A stretch of 64,000 bases of DNA from JAJFFW01 sp963922595 (GTDB taxonomy: Bacteria > Pseudomonadota > Alphaproteobacteria > Caulobacterales > Parvularculaceae). The notes below the pieces were generated by a model that saw only the letters and a program-made list of their open reading frames with translations, did not search any database and was not told the DNA's origin. This document shows positions 1 through 8,878 of this stretch, in pieces. The translations under genes and the position numbers were made by a program. Every line of letters starts with the position of its first letter. The stretch's first letter is position 1. The stretch covers positions 1 to 64,000 of the forward strand of contig CAWUIM010000004.1 of assembly GCA_963922595.1 (NCBI GenBank), written 5' to 3'.

Positions 1-209
1 CCTCTCCCGTGAGCGAACTCGCCGGCCCCGCCAGCGCCGCCGAAGCGCTCCCCTCACCCGGCGGCGCGACGCTTGAAGAAAAACTGAACCTCCAGCGCGT
101 CGAAGGGCAAGTGAAAGCCTCGTCGCTGAAACAGGTCGCCGAAGTCGTCAGCGGCCACACCAGCGAATCCGCCGGGATCCTGAAAAACTGGATTCGGGAG
201 GCGTCATAA
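1..209 (+). CDS. fliF: Flagellar MS-ring protein FliF, C-terminal end (partial)
   Basis: The frame is open from the window edge and ends in TAA at 207-209. The last residues (VKASSLKQVAEVV, then LKNWIRE) match the cytoplasmic C-terminal tail of FliF, which binds FliG and so couples the MS ring to the rotor switch. Everything upstream lies outside the window. The stop overlaps the fliG start by one base (TAATG), the usual fliF-fliG order, which supports the call although only about 68 residues are visible. No start codon can be assigned. Confidence 0.85.
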   Translation, partial: SPVSELAGPASAAEALPSPGGATLEEKLNLQRVEGQVKASSLKQVAEVVSGHTSESAGILKNWIREAS

Positions 210-1225
210 TGAGCCAGACGATCACCCGCACTGAGCAGTTAAGCGGCGCCGAACGCGCCGCTGTGGTCATGCTCGCCATCGGCGAAGACGCGAGCAAGCC
301 GCTTTGGGCCTCGCTTGACGAAGACGAGTTGCGCGAAGTCACCCTAGCAATTTCAAAGCTCGGGTCGGTCACATCCGACGTCGTGGAAGAATTACTCCAC
401 GAATTCGTGCAAAGCCTGTCTTCCGTCGGCGCCGTTATGGGCTCCGTCGATTCAGCGCGCCGGCTCCTCGAAAATGTGCTGCCGGAAGACAAGGTGTCTT
501 CCATCCTTGAGGAGATCAAAGGCCCCGCCGGCAAAACAATGTGGGACAAGCTCGCCAATGTGAATGAGCGCGTGCTGGCGAGTTACCTGAAAAATGAGCA
601 CCCGCAGACGATCGCGGTGATCCTATCGCGCATCAAACCCGAACACGCTGCAAAAGTGATTGGTGTCTTGCCGGATATGCTCGGCGAAGAAGTCATCAAC
701 CGCATGCTGACGCTCGGACCGGTTCAAAAAGACGTTCTCGATCAAATCGAACAGACGCTGCGCACTGAATTTATGGCGGCTCTGTCGCGCGGCGAGGATA
801 AAGACCCGTATGAGGCGATGGCGGAGATTTTCAACAATTTCGATCGCGCCACGGAACGCCGCTTCATCGACGCGCTCGACCGCAAAAATTCAGCGGCGGC
901 GGAAAAGATCAAGTCACTGATGTTCGTCTTCGAAGATCTGATGCGCCTTGACGGGCAGGACATGCAGGTACTCCTGCGGTTTGTAGACAAATCCGTTCTC
1001 GCCAAAGCGCTTAAAGGCGCCAATGAGGATGTGCGCCGTCATTTCTTTCTGAACATGTCCGAGCGCGCCGCCAATATTCTGCGCGACGATATCGACATTA
1101 TGGGGCCCACACGTTTGCGCGAGATTGACGCCGCACAGTCAAAAGTCGTTGAGATTGCGAAAGGCCTCGCCGAAGAAGGGGAAATCTTCCTTGCCAAGAG
1201 CAATGAAGAGGAACTGGTCTACTAA
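209..1225 (+). CDS. fliG: Flagellar motor switch protein FliG
   Basis: 338 residues, a normal FliG length. FliG is the rotor protein that meets the stator; it sits between FliF and the FliM/FliN C-ring. Visible signatures are the middle-domain EHPQTIAVILS segment (about residues 130-140) and the charged C-terminal torque helix region around DVRRHFFLNMSERAA (about 273-287). The ATG overlaps the fliF stop and the TAA overlaps the next ATG, so translation is coupled in a flagellar operon. Nothing unusual was noted. Confidence 0.97.
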   Translation: MSQTITRTEQLSGAERAAVVMLAIGEDASKPLWASLDEDELREVTLAISKLGSVTSDVVEELLHEFVQSLSSVGAVMGSVDSARRLLENVLPEDKVSSILEEIKGPAGKTMWDKLANVNERVLASYLKNEHPQTIAVILSRIKPEHAAKVIGVLPDMLGEEVINRMLTLGPVQKDVLDQIEQTLRTEFMAALSRGEDKDPYEAMAEIFNNFDRATERRFIDALDRKNSAAAEKIKSLMFVFEDLMRLDGQDMQVLLRFVDKSVLAKALKGANEDVRRHFFLNMSERAANILRDDIDIMGPTRLREIDAAQSKVVEIAKGLAEEGEIFLAKSNEEELVY

Positions 1226-1839
1226 TGCCCCGCCCGCAGGTGAAACCCTTTGATTTTGAATCCCTCGATCCGGACGAGACACAGCCGGCCGCGCCCGCAT
1301 TCACGCAATCGGATATTGACGCCGCTTATCAGGAAGGCCGCGCCCACGGGCGCGCGCAAGCCCTGGCGAGCACGATCAAGGCGCAAACCGACAGTCTCAA
1401 AACAATGCAGGGCGATCTGTCATCGGCGATCGAAAAATTTAACGGCGCCATCGCCCGCGAACGCGCAACGCTGCACGCGATCACTGAAGCGTTTCTGATC
1501 GAATATTGCGAGCGGCTCAGCATCGATCATGAAACGCAGACGGCGCAAAACATCCTGAACAAATTGTTCGACAGCGACGAGGAAAATGCATCGGCGATCT
1601 TATTTGTGAGCGCGCGATCGATGGAAGAGATCGGCGCTCAGTTAGAGGCGATCGTGCGCGGACGCAGCGCCAATGCCACAGTGACGATTGAGGAATGCGC
1701 CGACCTCAATCCCGGCGAATGTCGCCTTGAATGGCGTTCCGGTTCGCTCACTCAGAATTTTGACGCCGTTCGCGCCGCCGTCGCGCGCGTGATGAATGCG
1801 GACTATCCCGAAAACCACGAAATGGAGCCTTCCTCATGA
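1225..1839 (+). CDS. fliH: FliH-like flagellar export regulator
   Basis: 204 residues. FliH proteins hold the export ATPase FliI and deliver it to the export gate. The sequence is poorly conserved, as is normal for FliH, but it has an acidic N-terminus, a helical glycine/alanine-rich stretch (YQEGRAHGRAQA, about residues 35-46) and a C-terminal domain ending in an ECRLEWRSGS-like strand region seen in FliH/HrpE proteins. Identity rests strongly on its place between fliG and fliN. The start overlaps the fliG stop (TAATG) and the end overlaps fliN (ATGA). No fliI is visible here. Confidence 0.8.
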   Translation: MPRPQVKPFDFESLDPDETQPAAPAFTQSDIDAAYQEGRAHGRAQALASTIKAQTDSLKTMQGDLSSAIEKFNGAIARERATLHAITEAFLIEYCERLSIDHETQTAQNILNKLFDSDEENASAILFVSARSMEEIGAQLEAIVRGRSANATVTIEECADLNPGECRLEWRSGSLTQNFDAVRAAVARVMNADYPENHEMEPSS

Positions 1840-2177
1840 GCGCCAACCCAAGCGCAGACGCCCTGCCGGATCTGCCCGACCTAGAAGCCGAAACCGTCGA
1901 GCCGCACGAAAGCACCGTGGTCGCTGAGACGCCCGCAACATTCGCGAGCGTCAATGACGTACCCGTGACGGTCTCCGCCGTTCTTGGAAAAACCAAAATT
2001 GACGTGGCCTCGCTGATGCGCCTCGGCGACGGCGCCGTCATCGAACTTGACCGTAAGGTCGGCGAGCCGATCGATCTTTACGTCAATGATCAACTAATCG
2101 CGCGCGGCGAGCTTGTGATGGTCGACGGCTCGCTCGGCGTCACCATGACGGAAATCGTCAAACGAAACGAACTGTAG
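1836..2177 (+). CDS. fliN: Flagellar motor switch protein FliN
   Basis: 113 residues. FliN forms the lower C-ring with FliM and assists export-substrate docking. An acidic N-terminal extension of about 35 residues is followed by one SpoA domain: VTVSAVLGKTKIDVASLMRL, then a LYVNDQLIARGE strand pair and the typical ending VTMTEIVKRN. The length and single SpoA domain fit FliN rather than FliM. It overlaps fliH by four bases and is followed after 15 bases by the FlbD-type regulator. Confidence 0.95.
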   Translation: MSANPSADALPDLPDLEAETVEPHESTVVAETPATFASVNDVPVTVSAVLGKTKIDVASLMRLGDGAVIELDRKVGEPIDLYVNDQLIARGELVMVDGSLGVTMTEIVKRNEL

Positions 2178-2192
2178 GAAGAGGCATCAGCC

Positions 2193-3536
2193 ATGCGCTT
2201 GTTAATCGTCGGCGGACTTTCCGGACAACTTTCCGCTGCAGCGAAAATTGCGATGAACCGCGGCGCCAAGGTAGCGTTCTCGGAGACCGTTGACGCGGCG
2301 CTTTCGGCGTTGCGCAAGGGCCAAGGCGCCGACTTGCTCATGGTCGATATTCGCCAGGACATTGCCGGGCTCATTGAGGCGCTCGGCTCAGAGCGGATCG
2401 CGACGCCCGTTGTCGCGTGCGGCATCGATCAGGACGCTGACGCCGCTGTTGCGGCCATTCGCGCGGGCGCCAAGGAGTTCATTCCCCTGCCGCCGGACGC
2501 GGACCTCATCGCTGCGGTGCTGGAAGCCGTTGCAGAGGAAAATTCCGACTTGATCGCGGTCGATCCGGCCATGAAGAAAGTCATCGCCCTCGCCGATCAG
2601 GTGGCGGCGTCGGAGGCTTCAATCCTCATCACCGGCGAAAGCGGCGTCGGTAAGGAAGTAATCGCCAAACATCTCCATCAGAAATCCAAACGCGCCGACA
2701 AGCCGTTTATTTCCATCAATTGCGCAGCCATTCCGGAAAACCTTCTGGAGTCGGAGCTTTTTGGTCACGAGAAAGGCGCCTTCACCGGCGCGGTTGCGCG
2801 GCGTATCGGGAAATTCGAGGAAGCGAACGGCGGCACCCTGCTGCTCGATGAAATCTCTGAAATGGATGTGCGCCTGCAGGCGAAACTGCTGCGCGCGCTT
2901 CAGGAACGCACCATTGATCGCGTCGGGGGAAACGCACCTGTTAAAGTGGACATTCGCGTCATCGCCACATCAAACCGCGATCTCGCCGCGGAAGTAAAAA
3001 ACGGAACGTTCCGCGAAGACCTTCTGTTCCGTCTCAACGTCGTCAACCTTGCAGTGCCGCCCCTGCGCGAGCGTCCGTTGGACATCATCGCGCTCGCGGA
3101 TCACTTCGCGACGAAATATGCGGAGCTTAACGGCGTGCCGCAACGCCCCGTCTCTGAAGCCGCGAAGCGCATCATCGCTGGGGCCGCATGGCCCGGCAAT
3201 GTGCGTGCGCTTGAAAATGCGTTGCACCGTGCGGTGCTCCTGTCGACCGGTGATGAAATAGAAGCCGACGCAATCAGTCTGCCTGCCGGATCGGAGCTTA
3301 AGGCGCAATCGCCGGCGCTGGGCGCGCAGGCCGACGACGAAACAATGGTCGGCCGCACGGTGGCTGAAGTCGAGCAGGCGCTGATCATTCAGACGCTGGA
3401 CCATTGCCTCGGCAACCGTACGCACGCAGCGAACATTTTAGGGATTTCAATCCGCACTCTGCGCAACAAGTTGAAACAATACACCGAAGACGGGGTCGCC
3501 GTGCCGCCGCCAGGCGCGGAGCGGCAAAGCGCCTAA
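2193..3536 (+). CDS. flbD: Sigma-54-dependent flagellar regulator, FlbD type
   Basis: 447 residues. An N-terminal receiver-like domain (1-120) keeps Asp52 but lacks the usual acidic pair near the N-terminus, as known for Caulobacter FlbD. The central AAA+ domain has Walker A GESGVGKE (148-155), the sigma-54 contact GAFTGA and a GGTLLLDE Walker B. A Fis-type helix-turn-helix ends the protein (NRTHAANILGISIRTLRNKL). In Caulobacter, FlbD activates late sigma-54 flagellar promoters and represses early ones. Its place inside the fli/flh operon supports that role here. The stop is directly followed by the flhA ATG. Confidence 0.92.
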   Translation: MRLLIVGGLSGQLSAAAKIAMNRGAKVAFSETVDAALSALRKGQGADLLMVDIRQDIAGLIEALGSERIATPVVACGIDQDADAAVAAIRAGAKEFIPLPPDADLIAAVLEAVAEENSDLIAVDPAMKKVIALADQVAASEASILITGESGVGKEVIAKHLHQKSKRADKPFISINCAAIPENLLESELFGHEKGAFTGAVARRIGKFEEANGGTLLLDEISEMDVRLQAKLLRALQERTIDRVGGNAPVKVDIRVIATSNRDLAAEVKNGTFREDLLFRLNVVNLAVPPLRERPLDIIALADHFATKYAELNGVPQRPVSEAAKRIIAGAAWPGNVRALENALHRAVLLSTGDEIEADAISLPAGSELKAQSPALGAQADDETMVGRTVAEVEQALIIQTLDHCLGNRTHAANILGISIRTLRNKLKQYTEDGVAVPPPGAERQSA

Positions 3537-5624
3537 ATGTCCGAAACCGCCGCAACACCTCCTTTCCGTCTCACCCCCGCCACGCTGAAAAACGCGTTGC
3601 GGTCGGACGTCTTGTTTGCGGTCGCTATTATTTCAATCCTGGCGCTGCTGGTTTTGCCGACGCCGCGCTGGCTCCTCGATATTTTGCTCGCCAGTTCCGT
3701 CACGTTTTCGGTGATGGTGCTAATGACGGCGCTTTTTACGAAAAAGGCGCTGGAGTTTTCAACCTTCCCGTCGATCCTCTTGATCGCCACCATGTTCCGG
3801 CTCGGTTTGAACATTGCGTCCACGCGATTGATCCTGTCGCGCGGCCATGAAGGCCCGGACGCCGCAGGCGCGGTCATCGAAGCCTTTGGCGGTTTCGTCA
3901 TGCAGGGAAATTACGTAATCGGCATGATCGTTTTCGCGATCCTCGTGATCGTGAATTTCGTTGTGATCACGCGCGGTTCCGGCCGTATTGCAGAAGTGGC
4001 CGCCCGCTTCTCGCTCGACGCCATGCCCGGCAAGCAAATGGCGATCGATGCTGACCTGTCGTCCGGCCTGCTGACCGAGGATGAAGCGCGCGCCAAACGC
4101 AAACAACTCGAAGACGAAAGCAACTTTTACGGCGCGATGGACGGCGCCTCCAAATTCGTTCGCGGCGACGCCATCGCCGGATTGCTCATTACCTTGATCA
4201 ATATTATCGGCGGTATCGTGATTGGCGTTATGCAAATGGGCATGAGCCTTGGGGCCGCAGGCGCTTCTTATACCCTGTTGACCATCGGGGACGGGCTCGT
4301 CTCACAAATCCCCGCACTGATTATTTCGGTCGCCGCCGGTCTCCTCGTTTCCAAAGCGGGCGTTGAGGGCTCAGCCGACAAAGCCGTGGCCGAACAATTC
4401 GCCGAATATCCGAAAGCGCTCGCGATTGTCTCGGGCGTTCTTCTCCTGATCGCGATCCTGCCCGGCATGCCGTTTTTGCCCTTTGTCCTCCTGTCGGTGG
4501 GCGTCGGCGCCGCAGCGCTCAGCATCCACCGCCGCAAGGAAAACGAACAAGCCGCCGACGCCGCATCGGCGCCCGCCGCGCCCGCAAACGAAGATGAACC
4601 AGCGCATATGCTCGCCATGGACGATCTTCGGATCGAGCTTGGCTATGGCCTTCTACCGCTCATTAGCGAAACAGGCGGGCCGAAACTGACCGACCAGATC
4701 CGCGCCGTGCGCCGATCAATCGCGCAGGAGCTGGGCTTCGTGACGCCGTCGGTGCGCATTCTGGATAACATGCAACTGGGCCCGAATGAGTATGTGATCC
4801 GGCTCAAAGAACAGGAAGTCGGACGCGGGACGGTCAAGCCGGGACAGTTCCTCGTGATGAATCCATCAGGCGGCTCCGTTGATTTAATCGGTGAACCGAC
4901 GAAGGAACCCGCCTTCGGGCTTGACGCCATGTGGATTGACGAAGGGCAAAAAGATCAGGCGAGCCTGAAAGGCTTCACGGTTGTCGACGCCGCTACGGTC
5001 CTGACAACGCATCTGACCGAGATCATCAAAGCCGAAGCGCCGGAGCTTCTTTCTTACGCGGAGACGAAAAAGCTGATCGACGCCTTGCCGGATAAACATA
5101 AAAACCTGGTGAGCGATCTTATCCCGAGCGTCGCCTCGATCACGACGGTGCAACGCGTTTTGCAGTCGTTGATCGCCGAACGGGTCTCTGTTCGCGACTT
5201 GCCATCGATCCTTGAAGCCATCGCCGAAGCGGCGCCGAATTCCAAGGACACGAACGTGCTTGGCGAACATGTGCGCGCGCGCCTCGCCCGCCAGATCTGC
5301 GGCGGGCTCAAAGGGCCCGACGGTTCGGTGCCGATTGTCACGCTCTCGTCGGAATGGGAGCGGGCCTTCGCCGACAATGTCATCGGCCAGGGCGACGAGC
5401 GCCAATTGGCGCTCGCCCCATCAAAACTGCAGGAATTCGTGGCCGTCGCATTAAAAAAATTAGAGGAAGCGGCTTCCGGCGGTCATTCAGCCGCGATTGT
5501 CGCCAGCGCGGTGTCGCGTCCGTTCGTTCGATCTGTTATTGAGAGAGTGCGCCCGCAGACGCCGGTGCTGTCGCAGAATGAAATTCACCCGGCGGCCCGG
5601 CTCACCAATCTGGGTCAGATTTGA
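3537..5624 (+). CDS. flhA: Flagellar export gate protein FlhA
   Basis: 695 residues, full length. FlhA forms the nonameric inner-membrane ring that receives export substrates. Eight hydrophobic segments lie in about residues 20-330. The signature between segments 4 and 5 is intact (GSGRIAEVAARFSLDAMPGK, then AIDADLSSG). A large cytoplasmic domain follows, with a conserved TVVDAATVLTTHLTE helix near residues 480-495. Its start abuts the flbD stop with no gap. Confidence 0.98.
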   Translation: MSETAATPPFRLTPATLKNALRSDVLFAVAIISILALLVLPTPRWLLDILLASSVTFSVMVLMTALFTKKALEFSTFPSILLIATMFRLGLNIASTRLILSRGHEGPDAAGAVIEAFGGFVMQGNYVIGMIVFAILVIVNFVVITRGSGRIAEVAARFSLDAMPGKQMAIDADLSSGLLTEDEARAKRKQLEDESNFYGAMDGASKFVRGDAIAGLLITLINIIGGIVIGVMQMGMSLGAAGASYTLLTIGDGLVSQIPALIISVAAGLLVSKAGVEGSADKAVAEQFAEYPKALAIVSGVLLLIAILPGMPFLPFVLLSVGVGAAALSIHRRKENEQAADAASAPAAPANEDEPAHMLAMDDLRIELGYGLLPLISETGGPKLTDQIRAVRRSIAQELGFVTPSVRILDNMQLGPNEYVIRLKEQEVGRGTVKPGQFLVMNPSGGSVDLIGEPTKEPAFGLDAMWIDEGQKDQASLKGFTVVDAATVLTTHLTEIIKAEAPELLSYAETKKLIDALPDKHKNLVSDLIPSVASITTVQRVLQSLIAERVSVRDLPSILEAIAEAAPNSKDTNVLGEHVRARLARQICGGLKGPDGSVPIVTLSSEWERAFADNVIGQGDERQLALAPSKLQEFVAVALKKLEEAASGGHSAAIVASAVSRPFVRSVIERVRPQTPVLSQNEIHPAARLTNLGQI

Positions 5625-5641
5625 CGAAGTTCTTGTAAGTT

Positions 5642-6775
5642 ATGATGAAATTCATCGCCTCCGACGCCGACGCCGCCAAAGCAAAAGCGCGTCGGGCCCT
5701 TGGCGACGCGGCCGTTATCGTTTCCATGCGCAACCTGCCGTCGGGCGATGTTGAGGTCACAGCGTCAGACCGCCCCGAAGCGGCGCCGCCTGTGAGCACG
5801 CATGATCAAAACGCCGCCGGGCACTGGTCGCCGCCTGGCTCGTTTGGTCAGGACGCCCGCCACGCCATTGACGAGAGCGTCCGCCGTCCCGGTTCCGGCG
5901 CCCGCCTCAATGAAGCGATGGAGGACCGGTTCTCATCCGATGCGCTTGATCGCCTGAAAGGCAATCTTTCAAATCGTGGCGGCTCGAGGCCGGCCCATGT
6001 TGATCTCTCAAGTGAAAAAGCGCAGGCGCTTGACGCGCTACTGGCGCCGCACGGTCTCGGCGAAGCCTTACGGGCGGATCTGATCGACAACGCATCGCGC
6101 GCGCGCATGGATGACGATTATCACCGTCTGGAAGTGGCGTTCGCCGAAACCTTCGCCTACTCGCCGCTGACCTTTGGACCGGCGACGCCGATCATGCTTG
6201 TGGGACCCACAGGCGCGGGAAAAACATCATCCTCAGCGAAAATTGCTAAAGCAGCGATGGAAGCCGGGCACGGCGCGTTCATGATGACCGCTGATGTGGG
6301 GCGCGCCGGCGCCATCGAACAGATCAAGACCTATGGCGAAAGTCTGGGCGCCGACTATTTTATCGTGGAAACGCCGCCCGATGTTGAACAGGTGCTAAAA
6401 ACGCACAAACCTAGCGGCGCCGTTATTCTGGATACGCCTGGCGTCAGCCCGTTCGACGCTGGCGACTTCGCGGCGTTGAAAAATTTTCGCGAAGCATCAG
6501 GCGCGGAACCGGTGCTTGTTCTACCGGCGAGCGGCGACACCGAAGAATTCATCGAATGGGCGGTCGCCTTTGCGGAATTCGGCGTGCGCCGGGCGATCAT
6601 CACAAAATTCGACGCCACCAAACGCGTCGGCGCCGCGCTCTGCGCCCTGCATGCCGCGAACATCGCGCTCGCGCACTTTTCGGAAACGGCGTTTATTTCA
6701 GAGGGCCTCCTGCCCGCCACGCCTGAATTTCTGGCGCGGCGTTTCCTGGCGAGCATGCCTGGGAAAGTCGGCTGA
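5642..6775 (+). CDS. flhF: SRP-type GTPase FlhF (flagellar placement)
   Basis: 377 residues. FlhF is a signal-recognition-particle-like GTPase that sets flagellum position and number. An N-terminal basic/disordered region (about 1-120) precedes the helical N domain and the G domain: P-loop GPTGAGKTSSSAK (188-200), the TADVGRAGAIEQ motif, LDTPG and a TKFDATKRVGA segment. The start at 5642 (ATGATG) lacks a strong ribosome site; the second ATG is equally possible. It lies 17 bases after flhA and appears to end the flagellar transcript in this window. Confidence 0.9.
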   Translation: MMKFIASDADAAKAKARRALGDAAVIVSMRNLPSGDVEVTASDRPEAAPPVSTHDQNAAGHWSPPGSFGQDARHAIDESVRRPGSGARLNEAMEDRFSSDALDRLKGNLSNRGGSRPAHVDLSSEKAQALDALLAPHGLGEALRADLIDNASRARMDDDYHRLEVAFAETFAYSPLTFGPATPIMLVGPTGAGKTSSSAKIAKAAMEAGHGAFMMTADVGRAGAIEQIKTYGESLGADYFIVETPPDVEQVLKTHKPSGAVILDTPGVSPFDAGDFAALKNFREASGAEPVLVLPASGDTEEFIEWAVAFAEFGVRRAIITKFDATKRVGAALCALHAANIALAHFSETAFISEGLLPATPEFLARRFLASMPGKVG

Positions 6776-6839
6776 ACCAGCCGCCCGCCTTCAGGGCGCC
6801 TCGTCCGATTGACGGATCCACTAAGACCAGTAGCGCATT

Positions 6840-6858
6840 GGAATAACAGGTTTATTCC
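6840..6858. repeat. Perfect 7-bp inverted repeat after flhF
   Basis: GGAATAA and TTATTCC are separated by five bases in the gap after flhF. There is no T-tract, so it is more likely a protein-binding dyad or weak transcript-end structure than an intrinsic terminator. It lies 42 bases before a TTGACA hexamer and could serve the XRE-type regulator encoded downstream; that is inference. Confidence 0.4.
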
Positions 6859-6899
6859 AGGATCAGAGCCCTTGGCGGCCCAAAAAATGGAAAGCATAC

Positions 6900-6928
6900 T
6901 TGACATCTAAATCATCAAAATGTAAAGG
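6900..6928 (+). promoter_or_regulatory. Putative sigma-70 promoter of the membrane/XRE module
   Basis: A perfect TTGACA (6900-6905) is followed 17 bases later by the weak -10 candidate TAAAGG (6923-6928), about 35 bases before the ATG at 6962. TGACA (6901) and TGTCA further downstream form a loose dyad around it. No transcript data; the -10 match is poor. Confidence 0.35.
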
Positions 6929-6961
6929 TTCCTTGTCATTCCGAGAAAGGACGCGCATTCC

Positions 6962-7381
6962 ATGAGCAGGTGGTCATTTCTTCTTTTCGGCGGCGATATC
7001 AGCGATCCGAAAGTGCGCCGGATGCTGTGGCGGATCTCTCTCGCCTCATTCATCTTCGGGTTTTTCTGGGGGTATCTCGACGGCGGCGGAGAAGGCCGGA
7101 CGCAACAGGAATCCTATTTATTGGCGGCGCTCCTGATCCCTTTTGTCGGCGTGCTCGGCTATGAAAGCCTCCACTTTTACAAACATTCCGACGAATTCGT
7201 GCGATCGATTTTGAACAGAGCGTCCGCCATTGGCGGGATGGTATTCCTCTGGACGGTTCTGATCGGCGGCGCTCTGATTGAAATCCTCGGATTACCGAGC
7301 CCACCGCTCCTCTATGTGGGATTATACGCCTACCTCATAAAAATGATCGCCTGGACGCAGGCGGTATGGAGAACGACTTGA
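6962..7381 (+). CDS. Small four-helix membrane protein of unknown function
   Basis: 139 residues with about four hydrophobic segments (around 23-40, 52-70, 88-108 and 113-130) and no recognisable catalytic motif. It overlaps the following XRE-type regulator gene by 16 bases, an arrangement common for short integral membrane proteins paired with a small Cro/YozG-like regulator. The ATG follows a GAAAGGA ribosome site by about ten bases. I do not recognise a named family. Confidence 0.75.
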   Translation: MSRWSFLLFGGDISDPKVRRMLWRISLASFIFGFFWGYLDGGGEGRTQQESYLLAALLIPFVGVLGYESLHFYKHSDEFVRSILNRASAIGGMVFLWTVLIGGALIEILGLPSPPLLYVGLYAYLIKMIAWTQAVWRTT

Positions 7382-7581
7382 AAAATAAGCTGCCGCAATT
7401 GCGTGCGGAGCGAAAATGGAGCCAGGCGGCGCTTGCAGAAAAACTAAGCGTCTCGCGGCAGACCGTAAACGCCATCGAAAAAGGGCGCTATGACCCATCG
7501 CTGCCCTTGGCGTTTAAAATCGGACACGTTTTTGACCTGACGATTGAGCAGATTTTTGACGATAGCGACGGAGAAGAATGA
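7366..7581 (+). CDS. Small XRE-family (Cro/C1-type) transcriptional regulator
   Basis: 71 residues consisting almost wholly of one helix-turn-helix: LRAERKWSQAALAEKLSVSRQ, then TVNAIEKGRYDPSLPLAFKI and a short IEQIFDD tail. This is the YozG-like subgroup of XRE regulators often encoded with small membrane proteins. It overlaps its partner upstream by 16 bases and the next gene by four (ATGATG with TGA). It probably autoregulates the module; the target of control is unknown. Confidence 0.88.
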   Translation: MENDLKNKLPQLRAERKWSQAALAEKLSVSRQTVNAIEKGRYDPSLPLAFKIGHVFDLTIEQIFDDSDGEE

Positions 7582-7784
7582 TGGACGACTTGATAGCATT
7601 TGCTCGAAATCGGAAAATTCTAACCGGTTCAGTGATCGTTCTCTTATTAGTCAGCGGATATCTGTTCGGCGCGCAGCTGAAGAAAACGTTCCGCACCCCA
7701 CCGGGCGCGGTATCCTCTGCTTGCGATAAACCGTGCAAAGACGACCTGGAGGCGACGAAAGTGACGCCGCCTATCATTTTCTAA
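7578..7784 (+). CDS. Short single-pass membrane protein
   Basis: 68 residues: a basic N-terminus, one hydrophobic segment (ILTGSVIVLLLVSGYLFGAQ, about 15-34), then a short soluble tail with two cysteines (SACDKPCKDD). Its ATG overlaps the XRE gene stop, so it looks like the third member of that module. No family recognised. The CDKPC pair could form a disulfide if the tail is periplasmic, which is inference. A chance reading frame is not excluded. Confidence 0.5.
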   Translation: MMDDLIAFARNRKILTGSVIVLLLVSGYLFGAQLKKTFRTPPGAVSSACDKPCKDDLEATKVTPPIIF

Positions 7785-7894
7785 GCACGTGGCTTATTGT
7801 GGCGCCAAGAAAGAAAGCCGGTATTCCCCGGACGCCCACTGCATCCTGAAATCACCTTCCGTAAAACATCCCTTGTGAAATCAGAATAGGACTC

Positions 7895-8857
7895 ATGACC
7901 ATGTCTGACGTACGAAACGACAAACGAAGACGCGGATGGCTAATCGGCGCCGCACTCCTTGCGCTCACCGCTTGCGCCAGCACGGGCGACGATCCCGCAG
8001 CCACGACGCAAACGGCGAGTACGGCGACCGCGATCCAGAAAGTTGATCGTCCCGCCATGTGGCGGCTCGAAGACGATGATTCCGAAATCACGCTGTTTGG
8101 AACGTTTCACGTCTTACCGCCGAACATCGAGTGGACTTCTTCGACCTATGACGCCGCCATGAAATCTGCAGAGACGACAATCATCGAAACGGACACGCAA
8201 AGCCCCGAAGCCGTCGCCGAAATTCAGGCCGCCGTCGCGAAGTTCGGGTTAAACCCACCGGGCGTCACCCTATCCGAAACGCTTGGACCCGACCGCGCGC
8301 AACAATTAAGCGCGCTGGCCGAAGAACTTGGCGTGCCCGGATCGGCGTTGGAACCCATGCGCCCATGGTTGGCGCTTGTCTCGCTCACGCAAGTGGTTTT
8401 CCAGCGCAACGGGTTCGATCCGGCGCAAGGTGTTGAGGCGTCCGTGCTTGCGCAGGCTGCTGAAGAAGGCGACGCCGTTGATTATCTTGAGACGGCGAGC
8501 TTCCAGATTGAAGCACTCGCGAGCCTCGACGGTGACGAAATGTTCGCCAATTTCGATACGACGATCGATCAGTTTGCGGAGTTTGACACGATGACCGCAC
8601 GCCTCCTGGAAGCGTGGCGCACCGGCGACGTCGAGGGCATCGAAAGAGACATTCTTGCGCCCATCCGCGAGGCCTCGCCCGGCGCCTACGCCACCCTCTT
8701 CACCAACCGCAACGTCAACTGGACCCGGAAAATCGACAGCCTCATGGCTGGCGACGGCGACTATTTCATCGCGGTCGGCGCGGGCCACCTTGTGGGTCCG
8801 GACAGCGTCGTCGAAATGCTGAAAAAAGAAGGGTACGCCGTGACCCGTATACAATAG
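7895..8857 (+). CDS. TraB/GumN family lipoprotein
   Basis: 320 residues. The N-terminal signal (RRRGWLIGAALLALTAC) ends in a lipobox with cysteine, so this should be a membrane-anchored lipoprotein. The body has the family marks: TLFGTFHVLPP, an IIETD strand and a C-terminal AVGAGHLVG. TraB/GumN proteins resemble Tiki-type metal-dependent proteases; bacterial members are mostly uncharacterised. ATGACCATG gives two adjacent starts; the first is taken. It converges on dusA with a short gap and no clear terminator. Confidence 0.88.
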   Translation: MTMSDVRNDKRRRGWLIGAALLALTACASTGDDPAATTQTASTATAIQKVDRPAMWRLEDDDSEITLFGTFHVLPPNIEWTSSTYDAAMKSAETTIIETDTQSPEAVAEIQAAVAKFGLNPPGVTLSETLGPDRAQQLSALAEELGVPGSALEPMRPWLALVSLTQVVFQRNGFDPAQGVEASVLAQAAEEGDAVDYLETASFQIEALASLDGDEMFANFDTTIDQFAEFDTMTARLLEAWRTGDVEGIERDILAPIREASPGAYATLFTNRNVNWTRKIDSLMAGDGDYFIAVGAGHLVGPDSVVEMLKKEGYAVTRIQ

Positions 8858-8878
8858 AGCGCAGCAATGTCAGTGGCG

